From an uncultured Bacilli bacterium (GTDB lineage: Bacteria > Bacillota_I > Bacilli_A > RFN20 > DUOF01), in contig CAKPSD010000001.1 of NCBI GenBank assembly GCA_934183255.1, forward strand, positions 558,001 through 622,000: a DNA stretch of 64,000 nt. Reading direction: 5' to 3'. The notes beneath the pieces were generated by a model. That model was given only the letters and a program-made list of their open reading frames with translations. It did no database searches and was not told where the DNA came from. The number at the start of each line of letters is the position of its first letter. The stretch's first letter is position 1. Of this stretch, positions 8,173 through 16,587 are shown one piece after another. The position numbers and the translations under genes are program-made.

Positions 8173-9555
8173 TTAAACAAACAATGGTATTAATATTTCC
8201 TTAGCCATTGTAAAATATATTAAAATTGCAATTGCATCTGCTATTGTTGTAACTAATGGTCCTGCCATTACAGCCGGGTCTATTTTACATATTTTTGCTA
8301 AAATTGGTAATGTTGTAGCTATTAATTTAGAAACTACTACAACTAACATTAGACTAAGAGAAACAACCATAAATATAGAATTAGCATTTTTCTCTACTTC
8401 TACTATTCCTGTAATGTTTTCAAGCCATAATAAGCCATAACAAATAATTGCTAAACTTCCCCCTACTAATATACCAACTACAAGTTCTTTTCTCAAGGCT
8501 TTAAGAAAATCTTTTGTGGTTATTGTACCTAGTGAAAGTCCTCTTATAAGTAATGCTGTTGTTTGACTTCCTGCATTTCCTGCCATTCCTGTAATCATTG
8601 GCATAAATACTGTTAACACTGATATTGTAGCAATTGTAGATTCTGCTTTACTTAAAACAAAAATAGATACAACGGAAGCAAACATAAGAATAATTAGCCA
8701 AACTATTGTCTTCTTAAATAACTTAATATTTGATACTTCAAAATAATTATCTTCAAGAGGAACCATATGAGCCATCTTTTCGATATCTTCTGTAGCTTCA
8801 TCATCAATAACATCAATGATATCATCCGCAGTAATAATTCCTAACATCTTCATTTCTTGGTTAACGACTGCTATTGAACTCAAATCGTATTTTTTAAAGT
8901 AATTAGCAACATCTTCTTTATCTTCATCAACAACAACGCTAACTATATCTTTTTCCATGATATCTTTAATCTTTGTATCTTCTTCATTAAATAATATTTC
9001 TTTTAAAGATATGTATCCCTTTAATGTTCTTTTATTATCTACAATATAACAATAAGATATTGTTTCTGCTTCTTTTCCTTCTTTTCTTATCTTATTTAAA
9101 GCACTTTTACAAGTATCATTTTCCTTAAGTTCTATATACTCAATGGTCATTATAGATCCTGCACTATTTTCTCTATAACTCAAGATTTGATTTACTTCTC
9201 CTCTTAAATCTTTATCAATAGATTTTAAAATCTTTTTTACAATGTTTGATGGCATTTCTTCTATAAAATCTACTATATCATCTGTATATAATTCTTCAAT
9301 AATATTTTTAACATCACTACTAGCTAAAACATTAACAAGTTTTTCTTTATACTCACTATCTAAATAACTAAAAACTTCTGCAGTTAAACTCGAAGGGACT
9401 GTTTTAAAAATAAAAATTGCTTTTTTTACATCTAATTCATTAATTGCTTCTGCTAGATCTACACTATTGTAATATTCAAAAGCATTTCTTAATTTTACTA
9501 CATCTTTTGATGTTATTATTTCATCTAGCATTTCTACTGTTACATCATTGCTCAT
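8173..9555 (-). CDS. mgtE: magnesium transporter MgtE
   Basis: A 460-residue Mg2+ channel in the standard MgtE order. A helical MgtE_N domain (about 20-125, with EMPSNIVKKILKSIDKD) and paired CBS domains (about 130-255) that sense Mg2+ are followed by five membrane helices (about 280-460). The helices contain the pore-lining PAVMAGPLVTTIADA close to the end. SD GGAGGG precedes the ATG. It is the first gene of a four-gene operon; no M-box-like leader is visible in the short upstream region (about 70 bases). Confidence 0.96.
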   Translation of the reverse strand: MSNDVTVEMLDEIITSKDVVKLRNAFEYYNSVDLAEAINELDVKKAIFIFKTVPSSLTAEVFSYLDSEYKEKLVNVLASSDVKNIIEELYTDDIVDFIEEMPSNIVKKILKSIDKDLRGEVNQILSYRENSAGSIMTIEYIELKENDTCKSALNKIRKEGKEAETISYCYIVDNKRTLKGYISLKEILFNEEDTKIKDIMEKDIVSVVVDEDKEDVANYFKKYDLSSIAVVNQEMKMLGIITADDIIDVIDDEATEDIEKMAHMVPLEDNYFEVSNIKLFKKTIVWLIILMFASVVSIFVLSKAESTIATISVLTVFMPMITGMAGNAGSQTTALLIRGLSLGTITTKDFLKALRKELVVGILVGGSLAIICYGLLWLENITGIVEVEKNANSIFMVVSLSLMLVVVVSKLIATTLPILAKICKIDPAVMAGPLVTTIADAIAILIYFTMAKEILIPLFV

Positions 9556-9626
9556 TCAATTCCCTCCTATTTAAATTATACATTCATTATTTAAATTTAT
9601 TTTATGATTTGAGCTTATTTTTTACT

Positions 9627-9664
9627 AAAAATAAAAGAGTTAGAACTTTCTAACCCTTTATTTT
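9627..9664 (-). terminator. terminator of the ligase operon
   Basis: A stem of about 16 bp (AAAATAAAAGAGTTAGAA with TTCTAACCCTTTATTTT, one bulge) with short loop, T-rich on the minus-strand side. The TAG of the ddl-like gene lies in the stem. Confidence 0.75.
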
Positions 9665-10762
9665 ATTTGTGTTAAGATTAATTTTATTAAAAATATTCAT
9701 TTTATCAATACTTTTAAGTAGTTTGTTTTCATAAAAATAATCTCTTTTACTGTTTTCAATTACCGTATCAAGCAATTCTAAAAAATCCATTTTATCTTTC
9801 CATAAATAATAAGAATACGATCCTGGTATTGCATTAACTTCATTAACATATAATTTATCTTTATATAAGAAATCTATTCTTATTACTCCTTTTGCTTCAA
9901 ATGATTTATAAATGGTTTTAGCTGTTTTTTCCATTTCTTTTTTTATTTTATCATCCATAATACAAGGAAATATTCTTTTTGAAGAAACCATTCCATTAAC
10001 CTTTTCTCCGCCTTCATATTTTTGTGAATAATCTAATATATCTTTACTTGATAACACTTCTTCAATACTTGATGTTAATATCTCTCCATTTTTTTCCACT
10101 ACTGAAATATTGTATTCTCTTGCTTCGTTTAAGTACTCTTCTACTAAAACATTTTTATCATATTCAAATGCTACTTTTATTGCTTTCTCTAACTCCTCCT
10201 TATTATTAACTTTTTTTATTCCAATTGATGATCCTAATGTGTTTGGTTTAACAATAAGTGGATAATTCATTTTATCTATTTCTTTTAAATCATCATCTTT
10301 ATTTATCTCTACAAACTTAGAATTATTTATATTTAAACTATTTAATACTCTTTTAGTTAAACTTTTATTTTGTGCTAGTGAATAAAAAGACAATGAATCA
10401 TTAATAACAGGTATCTTTTTAAACTTTAAATACGATAAAAGTGTACCATCTTCCATCCCCTTGCCATGCACTACAGGGAATACCATATCAAAATATACTT
10501 TCTTTTTTAATTTTCTTTTTAAGTAACATTTTTTATTATCTTTTTCTATTTTAACTTCATGTTTTTTCTTTAAAATCTTTTTTATATTTTTATATGTTTC
10601 TAAATCTTTTAATTCATTTAAATAATATATCTTATTTTCTTTACTTATATAAGCAGGTATTACTGTATAACCAACACTTAAAGCATTCATTACTTGATTT
10701 GCTGTTATGACACTAATCTCGTGCTCCACACTTTCTCCACCAAACAAAACTAATATTCTCAT
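9650..10762 (-). CDS. ddl: D-alanine--D-alanine ligase-like ATP-grasp enzyme
   Basis: 370 residues. The start LVLFGGESVEHEISV, the ATP-binding KPNTLGSSIGI (about 172-182) and the metal-binding NEVN (about 313-316) are those of Ddl enzymes, which join two D-alanines for the peptidoglycan stem. The loop DYSQKY resembles the DYEAKY of D-Ala-D-Ala (not D-Ala-D-lactate) ligases. However, the acceptor-site motif usually written NTLPGMTSHS is NAIPGSYSYYLW here, so the second substrate may differ. SD GGAGGAA precedes the ATG. It is the last gene of an operon with a MurF-like ligase 10 bases upstream, which supports a role in cell-wall precursor synthesis. Confidence 0.88.
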   Translation of the reverse strand: MRILVLFGGESVEHEISVITANQVMNALSVGYTVIPAYISKENKIYYLNELKDLETYKNIKKILKKKHEVKIEKDNKKCYLKRKLKKKVYFDMVFPVVHGKGMEDGTLLSYLKFKKIPVINDSLSFYSLAQNKSLTKRVLNSLNINNSKFVEINKDDDLKEIDKMNYPLIVKPNTLGSSIGIKKVNNKEELEKAIKVAFEYDKNVLVEEYLNEAREYNISVVEKNGEILTSSIEEVLSSKDILDYSQKYEGGEKVNGMVSSKRIFPCIMDDKIKKEMEKTAKTIYKSFEAKGVIRIDFLYKDKLYVNEVNAIPGSYSYYLWKDKMDFLELLDTVIENSKRDYFYENKLLKSIDKMNIFNKINLNTNKIKG

Positions 10763-10772
10763 ATTATTCCTC

Positions 10773-12272
10773 CTATTTTAAATATATGCGTGGCAAATCA
10801 TTTTCTATTAAAACTATTTTATTTTCTTTATCACAACTTCTAACAAACTCAAATGCTTCCAAAAAATCTTTCTTTATAAACACTTTATTTTCATCAAATT
10901 TACCACTAATTAGTCCCTCTTTAATAGTCATGGCGTTTTGCTCTACTAATACAACTAAATCAACTTTATCACTCATATATTTTCCTAATTCATAATTAAT
11001 ATTTTCACTATTTTTCCCTTGTTCTATTATTCCTGGAGTAATAACTATCTTATACCCATCCATCATACTTAAAATATCTATTGCATTTTTAAAACCAGAT
11101 TCATTAGAATTAAAAGCATCATCAATAACTTTAATATTGCCTAGTTTTTTTAACTCTAATCTATGCTCTATTTGTTTTATGTTACTAGTTAATTTATCTA
11201 TATTTTCTAAACTAATATTAAGCCCCACTAAAACACCAATTGCACCTAGTACATTTGACACATTATGTTTACCTAATAGTTTTATTCTTACATGCTTTAT
11301 AAATTTATTATAAACATACAAATCAAACTCAGATCCTTCTTTATTAAAAGAAATATTTTTACAAGTTATATCTTCATTATCTTTAATTCCATATGTTATA
11401 ACATTGCATTTAAATTCTTTAATTGATGCTTTTAGATATTTATTATCTCCATTAATAACTAATGCTTCATTTTCTTTTAATATCTTCCCAAGTTTTATCT
11501 TTTCTTTTCTTATATTTTCTATATTTTTAAATGACAATAAATGTTGAGGTCCTACTTCTGTTATAAGAGAAATATTAGGTTTAACTACGTTTAATAACTT
11601 ATCCATACCTCCTACCTTATCAACCCCATATTCACAAATAAAATAATCATCTAAAGAATTACAATTTTCTCTAATACTTTTTATAATACCTACTTTTGTA
11701 TTATATGATTTAGGAGTCTTACTAACATTTACTATTTCACTTAACATATCATATAAAATGTTTTTACAACTGGTCTTTCCATAACTTCCCGTTATACCTA
11801 TAACATCTATATCTTTTATCATTTTTTGTGCATCTTTTTTATAATTAAATAAAATTATTTTTTCTATTAAAGAAGATATATAATGAACTATTAATATATA
11901 AAAAATAATAAAACTATTAACTATTAGTAATAAGTTAATTTTACTTACTTTAAATAAAACTAAAAGATATGTAATAGTAAAATAAACTATGATAAATCGT
12001 TTTACTCTACTAGTGAATTTTATTTTGCTACTACTAATAAAACTTATATTAGTAATTATTAAAGAAGTAATTAAAGACACATATTTATATTTAGTAAAAA
12101 TTCCCATTAAAAAGATTAAAAATAATAAACATGTAACTATTATCTTTTTCTTTTTTTCATATAGCATATATTTTTGAACTTCATAATGATTACATTGCAT
12201 TATATAATATTCATTTAAAATAATAGGAAGAAATATAAAAGGGAAAATGATACTTATTATTATATTGATCAC
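10773..12272 (-). CDS. MurF-like Mur ligase with N-terminal membrane domain
   Basis: 499 residues. About 1-140 form four to five hydrophobic helices, which are absent from canonical MurF. From 155 on there is a Mur ligase: P-loop GITGSYGKTS (159-168), SYNTKVG substrate loop, EYGVDKVGGMDKL, the ITEVGPQH motif and a C-terminal domain with EHRLE and DDAFNSN. MurF adds D-Ala-D-Ala to UDP-MurNAc-tripeptide; the neighbouring Ddl-like gene makes that substrate, so this role fits. GTG start with strong SD AAGGAGGAA. Membrane tethering would place the enzyme next to MraY or a lipid-linked acceptor; that is inference. Confidence 0.82.
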   Translation of the reverse strand: MINIIISIIFPFIFLPIILNEYYIMQCNHYEVQKYMLYEKKKKIIVTCLLFLIFLMGIFTKYKYVSLITSLIITNISFISSSKIKFTSRVKRFIIVYFTITYLLVLFKVSKINLLLIVNSFIIFYILIVHYISSLIEKIILFNYKKDAQKMIKDIDVIGITGSYGKTSCKNILYDMLSEIVNVSKTPKSYNTKVGIIKSIRENCNSLDDYFICEYGVDKVGGMDKLLNVVKPNISLITEVGPQHLLSFKNIENIRKEKIKLGKILKENEALVINGDNKYLKASIKEFKCNVITYGIKDNEDITCKNISFNKEGSEFDLYVYNKFIKHVRIKLLGKHNVSNVLGAIGVLVGLNISLENIDKLTSNIKQIEHRLELKKLGNIKVIDDAFNSNESGFKNAIDILSMMDGYKIVITPGIIEQGKNSENINYELGKYMSDKVDLVVLVEQNAMTIKEGLISGKFDENKVFIKKDFLEAFEFVRSCDKENKIVLIENDLPRIYLK

Positions 12273-12273
12273 T

Positions 12274-12969
12274 TTATTTCCTCCTTAAATGCTTTTGAAT
12301 TACAAGCCTAGTAAACTCTATATTTTTTATATATGCAAAATGATCTCCATTCATTATATATAATTCACTATTTTTTAATTTTTTATTTAACTCACAAGCC
12401 TTTTTTAAAGGAACTTTTTCATCATCTTTTCCCCATATTAATATTACTGGTATTTCAATATTTCTTACTAATTTATCATAATGAGTATTAACTACATTTA
12501 CAAAAAATGATTTCATTTTTTTAGGACAATTTTTATAATCTTCACTTCCCTCATTACCTTTTATTTTTAAATGTTTTTTTAATTTATATTTAATAATTTT
12601 ATAATAATAATTTAAATGTCTTTTAGGTTTTAAAATAGGACTAGCAATAACAAATAATTTATCTATATCTTTATATTTTAAATAGTATTCAACTGCTACT
12701 TTTCCTCCAAAAGAATGTCCTACTATATACTTAGGTAACAAATTATTATCCTCTAAAAATTTCCTTATGTATTCAGTATATTCTTCAATATTTTTAACAT
12801 TATTAAAATCAGATTTTCCAAACCCAGGTAAATCTATAAGAACACATTTATATTTGTTTTTTAAAGTTTCTATTAAAGGAATCATACTTTCTTTACTTTG
12901 TCCCCATCCATGTAAAAAAAGAATAATATCTCCTTTACCCTCTACTACACATGATATATTATTAGGCAT
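12274..12969 (-). CDS. alpha/beta hydrolase
   Basis: A 231-residue serine hydrolase with oxyanion motif HGWGQ (about 20-24), nucleophile elbow GHSFGG (84-89, Ser86), a probable acid in WGKDDEKVP and the catalytic His in NGDHF near the C-terminus. There is no signal peptide. A GTG three codons upstream (12978) opens the frame, but the SD GAGGTGGG overlaps it, so the ATG at 12969 is chosen. The gene is first in an operon with the MurF-like and Ddl-like ligases (1 base between stop and next start), so an envelope- or precursor-related ester or amide could be the substrate. The family alone does not say. Confidence 0.85.
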   Translation of the reverse strand: MPNNISCVVEGKGDIILFLHGWGQSKESMIPLIETLKNKYKCVLIDLPGFGKSDFNNVKNIEEYTEYIRKFLEDNNLLPKYIVGHSFGGKVAVEYYLKYKDIDKLFVIASPILKPKRHLNYYYKIIKYKLKKHLKIKGNEGSEDYKNCPKKMKSFFVNVVNTHYDKLVRNIEIPVILIWGKDDEKVPLKKACELNKKLKNSELYIMNGDHFAYIKNIEFTRLVIQKHLRRK

Positions 12970-13016
12970 TATACCCACCTCAATATTAAGGTATGTATAA
13001 TATTAATTTTTGACAT

Positions 13017-13040
13017 AAAAAAAGGTGAAATTAATCACCT
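13017..13040 (-). terminator. terminator of the TPR-like gene
   Basis: AGGTGA pairs with TCACCT across six bases, with seven T following on the minus strand. The stop codon TAG overlaps the stem. Confidence 0.75.
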
Positions 13041-13872
13041 ATCTACGCATATTAGGAAAGCTTTTTTCATATAAAGATATATACTTAGGAGCACCATCTC
13101 TTACCGCTTCATCAATATAGCTTTTAAGATTATTATTTCTTGCTTTTACAAAATAATCATAAGAATCATTTATATTATAATAATCTGAATATCTAGTATT
13201 TTTAATTCTTTCATCGCCACACATAATTCCCATAAAATAACAAGCTCTTGGATCTGATTTGTCTGAATTAAATGCTCTTATAGTATTCTCACAAAAGCTT
13301 TCTATATTAAATAAAGATGCTACTTTTGTACTTTGATATAAATAATATTTAGCATAAATAACATATGCTGCTACTTTGGCACTTCTTTCTTTTTTCGTTA
13401 TTAATAATTTTGCCCATGCCATTGCTGCTTCTTTATTAGCATCTGTTGAATCATATACATAAGCACCTTGACTACCTAATCTTATACAGTTTAATCCATA
13501 TTCTGTCATCGCAGGAACATTGCCATTAAGTGCTGCATCATACATATACTTTCTATAAATATGTCCTATTTTTTCATAAGCAGTTGCATTAGGTTTTGTT
13601 TTTTTGTAATTTGCAATTTCTGCATTAGATGATTCAATCACTTTAATAAATTCTTCTGGATCTACTTTACGTAAAGTTTCTCCTAAATAGAATTCTGCTC
13701 TTCCTTTAGTTGCTTTATCACATTTTGCATTTTTATAAACTTTGTAAAGATGATTATATGCTTGCTCATATTTGCCATTTTCACAAGCAATAACACCACA
13801 ATTTACTTCTTCATCTAAACTTTGAGGATCTAAAATTTCTGTCAAGTTTTGTATTTTGTTTTCTTCTAGCAT
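13039..13872 (-). CDS. TPR/Sel1-like repeat protein
   Basis: 277 residues from the ATG at 13872, which has an SD (AAGAAGG) 10 bases upstream; a longer frame opening at a TTG (13926) lacks one. The protein is almost entirely helical, with repeat-like segments such as GKYEQAYNHLYKVY, GRAEFYLGETL, VPAMTEYGLNCIRLGSQGAY and DPRACYFMGIMCG. These follow the small/large residue pattern of tetratricopeptide or Sel1 repeats. No enzyme motif or membrane segment is present. A scaffold or adaptor role is the general expectation; no partner is indicated by the neighbours. Confidence 0.6.
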   Translation of the reverse strand: MLEENKIQNLTEILDPQSLDEEVNCGVIACENGKYEQAYNHLYKVYKNAKCDKATKGRAEFYLGETLRKVDPEEFIKVIESSNAEIANYKKTKPNATAYEKIGHIYRKYMYDAALNGNVPAMTEYGLNCIRLGSQGAYVYDSTDANKEAAMAWAKLLITKKERSAKVAAYVIYAKYYLYQSTKVASLFNIESFCENTIRAFNSDKSDPRACYFMGIMCGDERIKNTRYSDYYNINDSYDYFVKARNNNLKSYIDEAVRDGAPKYISLYEKSFPNMRR

Positions 13873-14037
13873 AAAGTAGCACCCTTCTTTCAATACAATT
13901 TTATAATACGAAAAGAAATATTTCAACTAATATTTAAGTGGGTACCATTATTTTTTGACTTTTTTCTACAAATTTTCTTTAATTTATTTTATAATATGAA
14001 TATATAACCAATTAATTAGATAGAAAGAAGAGATTAT

Positions 14038-14484
14038 ATGACACAGTTATTAGAAATCATGCCTTGGATATGGGGAACAATTGTATTAATTACACTTATT
14101 ATAGAATTGTTTTCTACAGATATAGACGCTATATGGTTTTCAATAGGTGCAGCATTATCTCTATTCTTATCAGTATTTAAACTTAATATAATTTTGCAAT
14201 TATCTACATTTATAATTTTTACATCTTGTTTACTATTTACAGTTGGAAAATTAGTAAAAAGAATGCTTGCAAAAAAAGATATAAAAAATACAATAGATTC
14301 ATTAGTTGGAAAAGAAGTATTTGTTATTGAAAACGCTGATGAATTTAATAAAGGCAGTGGGGTAATAAATGATACTGTATGGACTCTTACTTGTGAAGCA
14401 AATAATTATGTAGAAAAAGGTCAACATGCAATAATATCAGGAATTAAAGGTAACAAATTAGTTGTAACTAATAAAAATGAGTAA
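14038..14484 (+). CDS. NfeD-like membrane protein
   Basis: 148 residues. Two to three membrane helices (about 10-75) are followed by a soluble beta-barrel of the OB-fold type (about 85-146). The segment SLVGKEVFVIENADEFNKGSG.V...W..., with the trailing GQHAIISGIKGNKLVV, is the NfeD C-terminal pattern. NfeD proteins partner with SPFH/stomatin proteins or membrane proteases; no such gene is adjacent here. SD GAAAGAAGAG precedes the ATG, and a terminator follows directly. Confidence 0.85.
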   Translation: MTQLLEIMPWIWGTIVLITLIIELFSTDIDAIWFSIGAALSLFLSVFKLNIILQLSTFIIFTSCLLFTVGKLVKRMLAKKDIKNTIDSLVGKEVFVIENADEFNKGSGVINDTVWTLTCEANNYVEKGQHAIISGIKGNKLVVTNKNE

Positions 14485-14487
14485 ATT

Positions 14488-14513
14488 AAAAGCAATCATT
14501 GATTGCTTTTTTT
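14488..14513 (+). terminator. terminator of the NfeD-like gene
   Basis: AAAAGCAAT-CATTG-ATTGCTTTT followed by T residues on the plus strand. The reverse direction (AT-rich run with four T) may also serve the convergent tRNA-Thr. Confidence 0.75.
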
Positions 14514-14520
14514 ATTATAA

Positions 14521-14594
14521 TGGTGCTGCTTGTAAGAATCGAACTTACGCTTAAGCCTTACCATGGCTTCGGTCTACCATTAACCTAAAGTAGC
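14521..14594 (-). tRNA. tRNA-Thr (GGU)
   Basis: Acceptor GCTACTT/AAGCAGC has one A-C mismatch at the fourth pair. D stem GGTT/GACC; anticodon loop ATGGTAA (anticodon GGT, reads ACC/ACU); T arm GTAAG-TTCGATT-CTTAC; encoded CCA. It is a single-gene unit with its own promoter. Confidence 0.88.
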
Positions 14595-14602
14595 ATACCA
14601 TT

Positions 14603-14631
14603 ATTGTAAATAAGTATTTGAATTAATTCAA
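14603..14631 (-). promoter_or_regulatory. promoter of tRNA-Thr
   Basis: Minus-strand TTGAAT and TACAAT with a 17-base spacer end about 9 bases before the tRNA 5' end. The -35 element overlaps the stop codon of the MazF-like gene. Confidence 0.55.
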
Positions 14632-15224
14632 TTATTTTCTATATGAAAAGCTATATAATTTAAAATTTCTAATTCATTATAATAATTACTAACATCTTCC
14701 TTAACAAAATAATTATTAATATGATTTTTTACCTTTTCTAATTGTTCTTCACTTAGTGTTAGTTTTCCATATTGCTTATTAGGCATTCTTCCTATTCTTC
14801 TTTTACTAACAGACCTTATGGCATCTAGTTTTAAATAAGATCTAGTTAATCCATCATCATTTAATTCATTTATAATTCCTAAATCAAGACATAACATTGA
14901 ATTATAAGAATTTCTACTAGTAAGAGGAATAACTACTACATTTCCTAAATCCACTGCCCAAACCACTGCATAATGACCTTTAGTAAACACATCACTAAGT
15001 TCATTTCCTACATTGACACCAAACTCTACCCATACAATATCTCCTCTTTTTATATCATCTGGTTGAGCCCCATAACTTACTTTAAGTACACTTTGCCTAA
15101 AATATAATGTTTTCTTTTCTAACCATAACAAATATTGAAGCACTAAATCTGGATCTAGATTAATTAAATTTTTTTTAATGTTTTTAAAAATTTTTTCCTC
15201 TACTAATTTATAGCTATTGTGCAT
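14628..15224 (-). CDS. MazF/PemK-like protein with N-terminal extension
   Basis: 198 residues. About 59-165 form a PemK/MazF-type barrel: KRGDIVWVEFG...VGNE (59-75), HYAVVWA, VVVIPLTSRN and a C-terminal RIGRM...L...Q..K. MazF toxins are mRNA interferases that cut single-stranded RNA. Here the domain is preceded by about 58 helical residues and followed by a 25-residue tail, and no small antitoxin gene lies on either side. It could be a housekeeping relative, a self-contained toxin or a remnant. SD GAGGTG is 5 bases from the ATG. tRNA-Thr and rimO are its neighbours. Confidence 0.75.
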   Translation of the reverse strand: MHNSYKLVEEKIFKNIKKNLINLDPDLVLQYLLWLEKKTLYFRQSVLKVSYGAQPDDIKRGDIVWVEFGVNVGNELSDVFTKGHYAVVWAVDLGNVVVIPLTSRNSYNSMLCLDLGIINELNDDGLTRSYLKLDAIRSVSKRRIGRMPNKQYGKLTLSEEQLEKVKNHINNYFVKEDVSNYYNELEILNYIAFHIENN

Positions 15225-15246
15225 AAAAACACCTCTATAAATAATA

Positions 15247-15278
15247 TGAAAAAAGAGGTTATAACTTAACCCCTTTTA
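15247..15278 (-). terminator. terminator of rimO
   Basis: A hairpin AAAAGGGGTTA / TAACCTCTTTT (minus strand, one mismatch) is followed by TTCATATT. The rimO TAA lies in the stem. Confidence 0.6.
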
Positions 15279-16560
15279 AATCATAATTTTTAGCATCAGT
15301 AATTTTTACATCTACTAAAGTTCCTATACTTATATTATCATCACTAGTAAAGTAAACATATCCATCTACATTGTCAGGCGCACTCATATAACTTCTTCCT
15401 CTATATTCTTTAGTAATTGGATTATAAATTTCAGTTCTGACTTTATATGTATTACCTATTTTCTTTTTATTTAATTCTAATGATACTTCTTTTTGAATAT
15501 CCATAATCTTTTTTAGTCTTTTTTCTTTTACTTTTTCATCTATTTGACCAGCATAAGAATATGCTCTAGTGTTTTCTTCTTTAGAATAAGTAAATGCTCC
15601 CATTCTATCAAATGGATATTCTTTTATAAAATCGCATAATTCATTAAATTGTTCTTCACTTTCTCCTGGATATCCAATGATAAATGTTGTTCTAATTATG
15701 CTATCAGGTATCATTTTTCTTATTTTAGTTATTACATCTATTATTTCTTTTTTAGTTCCTCTTCTATTCATATTCTTTAATAATTCATCATTTACATGTT
15801 GTAGTGGTATATCAAAATATGGGACTATTCTTTTTTCTTTTGCTACTAGATCAATAAGAGAATCTTTTACTTCATCTGGATATAAATAAAGCATTCTAAT
15901 TTGTTTAGCATCTGTTTTTAAAATATCCTTTAATAAGTCTTCTATATAATAATTATCATTCTTATCGTATCCATATCCAGTAGTATCTTGAGCAATTAAA
16001 ATAATTTCTTCTTTTCCTTCACTAACAGCTTTTTTAACTTCTTCTATAATTGTTTTTCTATCTTTACTAACTAATCCTCCACGTATTAAAGGTATTGCAC
16101 AAAAGCTGCAATTATTTTTACATCCTTCTGCTATCTTTATATATGTATAATATTTAGGAGTTAAACTTACCTTTACTGTATCTTCTATTTTCTTGTTTAT
16201 TTCTTCATTTCCAAGTAAATTAGAAATTATTTCATAAGCTTTAGGGTATTCATTTATGCTCATAAAGTAATCTACTTCCGGTATACTATCTTTTAATTCT
16301 TTTTTATATCTTTGTGCAAGACATCCAGCAACTAATATTTTAGCTCCTTTTTTCTTTTTATGTATGCATTCAAAAATAGTATCTAAAGCTTCTTGTTTAG
16401 CACTTTCAATAAAACCACATGTGTTTATAATAATCAAATCACTATCTTTTATTTGATTTACAAACCTGATATTTTTCTTATCTTTAAATAATCCTAGGAT
16501 CATTTCTGAATCCACTAAATTTTTACTGCATCCTAATGATATAATTCCTATATTTTTCAT
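15259..16560 (-). CDS. rimO: ribosomal protein S12 methylthiotransferase RimO
   Basis: A 433-residue radical SAM enzyme that adds a methylthio group to an aspartate of ribosomal protein S12. The N-terminal UPF0004 domain contributes Cys11, Cys48 and Cys80 for the auxiliary cluster. The SAM cluster motif is Cys147-xxx-Cys151-xx-Cys154 (CKNNCSFC), and a TRAM domain occupies about 370-433. The opening IGIISLGCSKNLVDSE separates RimO from the tRNA enzymes MiaB and MtaB. Its length matches the family. The gene has its own terminator and is close to, but probably not co-transcribed with, the small membrane-protein gene upstream. Confidence 0.95.
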   Translation of the reverse strand: MKNIGIISLGCSKNLVDSEMILGLFKDKKNIRFVNQIKDSDLIIINTCGFIESAKQEALDTIFECIHKKKKGAKILVAGCLAQRYKKELKDSIPEVDYFMSINEYPKAYEIISNLLGNEEINKKIEDTVKVSLTPKYYTYIKIAEGCKNNCSFCAIPLIRGGLVSKDRKTIIEEVKKAVSEGKEEIILIAQDTTGYGYDKNDNYYIEDLLKDILKTDAKQIRMLYLYPDEVKDSLIDLVAKEKRIVPYFDIPLQHVNDELLKNMNRRGTKKEIIDVITKIRKMIPDSIIRTTFIIGYPGESEEQFNELCDFIKEYPFDRMGAFTYSKEENTRAYSYAGQIDEKVKEKRLKKIMDIQKEVSLELNKKKIGNTYKVRTEIYNPITKEYRGRSYMSAPDNVDGYVYFTSDDNISIGTLVDVKITDAKNYDLKGVKL

Positions 16561-16587
16561 TTATTACTTCTCTTCTTTCTATTAAAT

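Noticed and set aside
9556..9626. M-box magnesium riboswitch before mgtE
   Set aside because: The spacer is too short and shows no conserved M-box stems; only the SD and AT-rich sequence are present.
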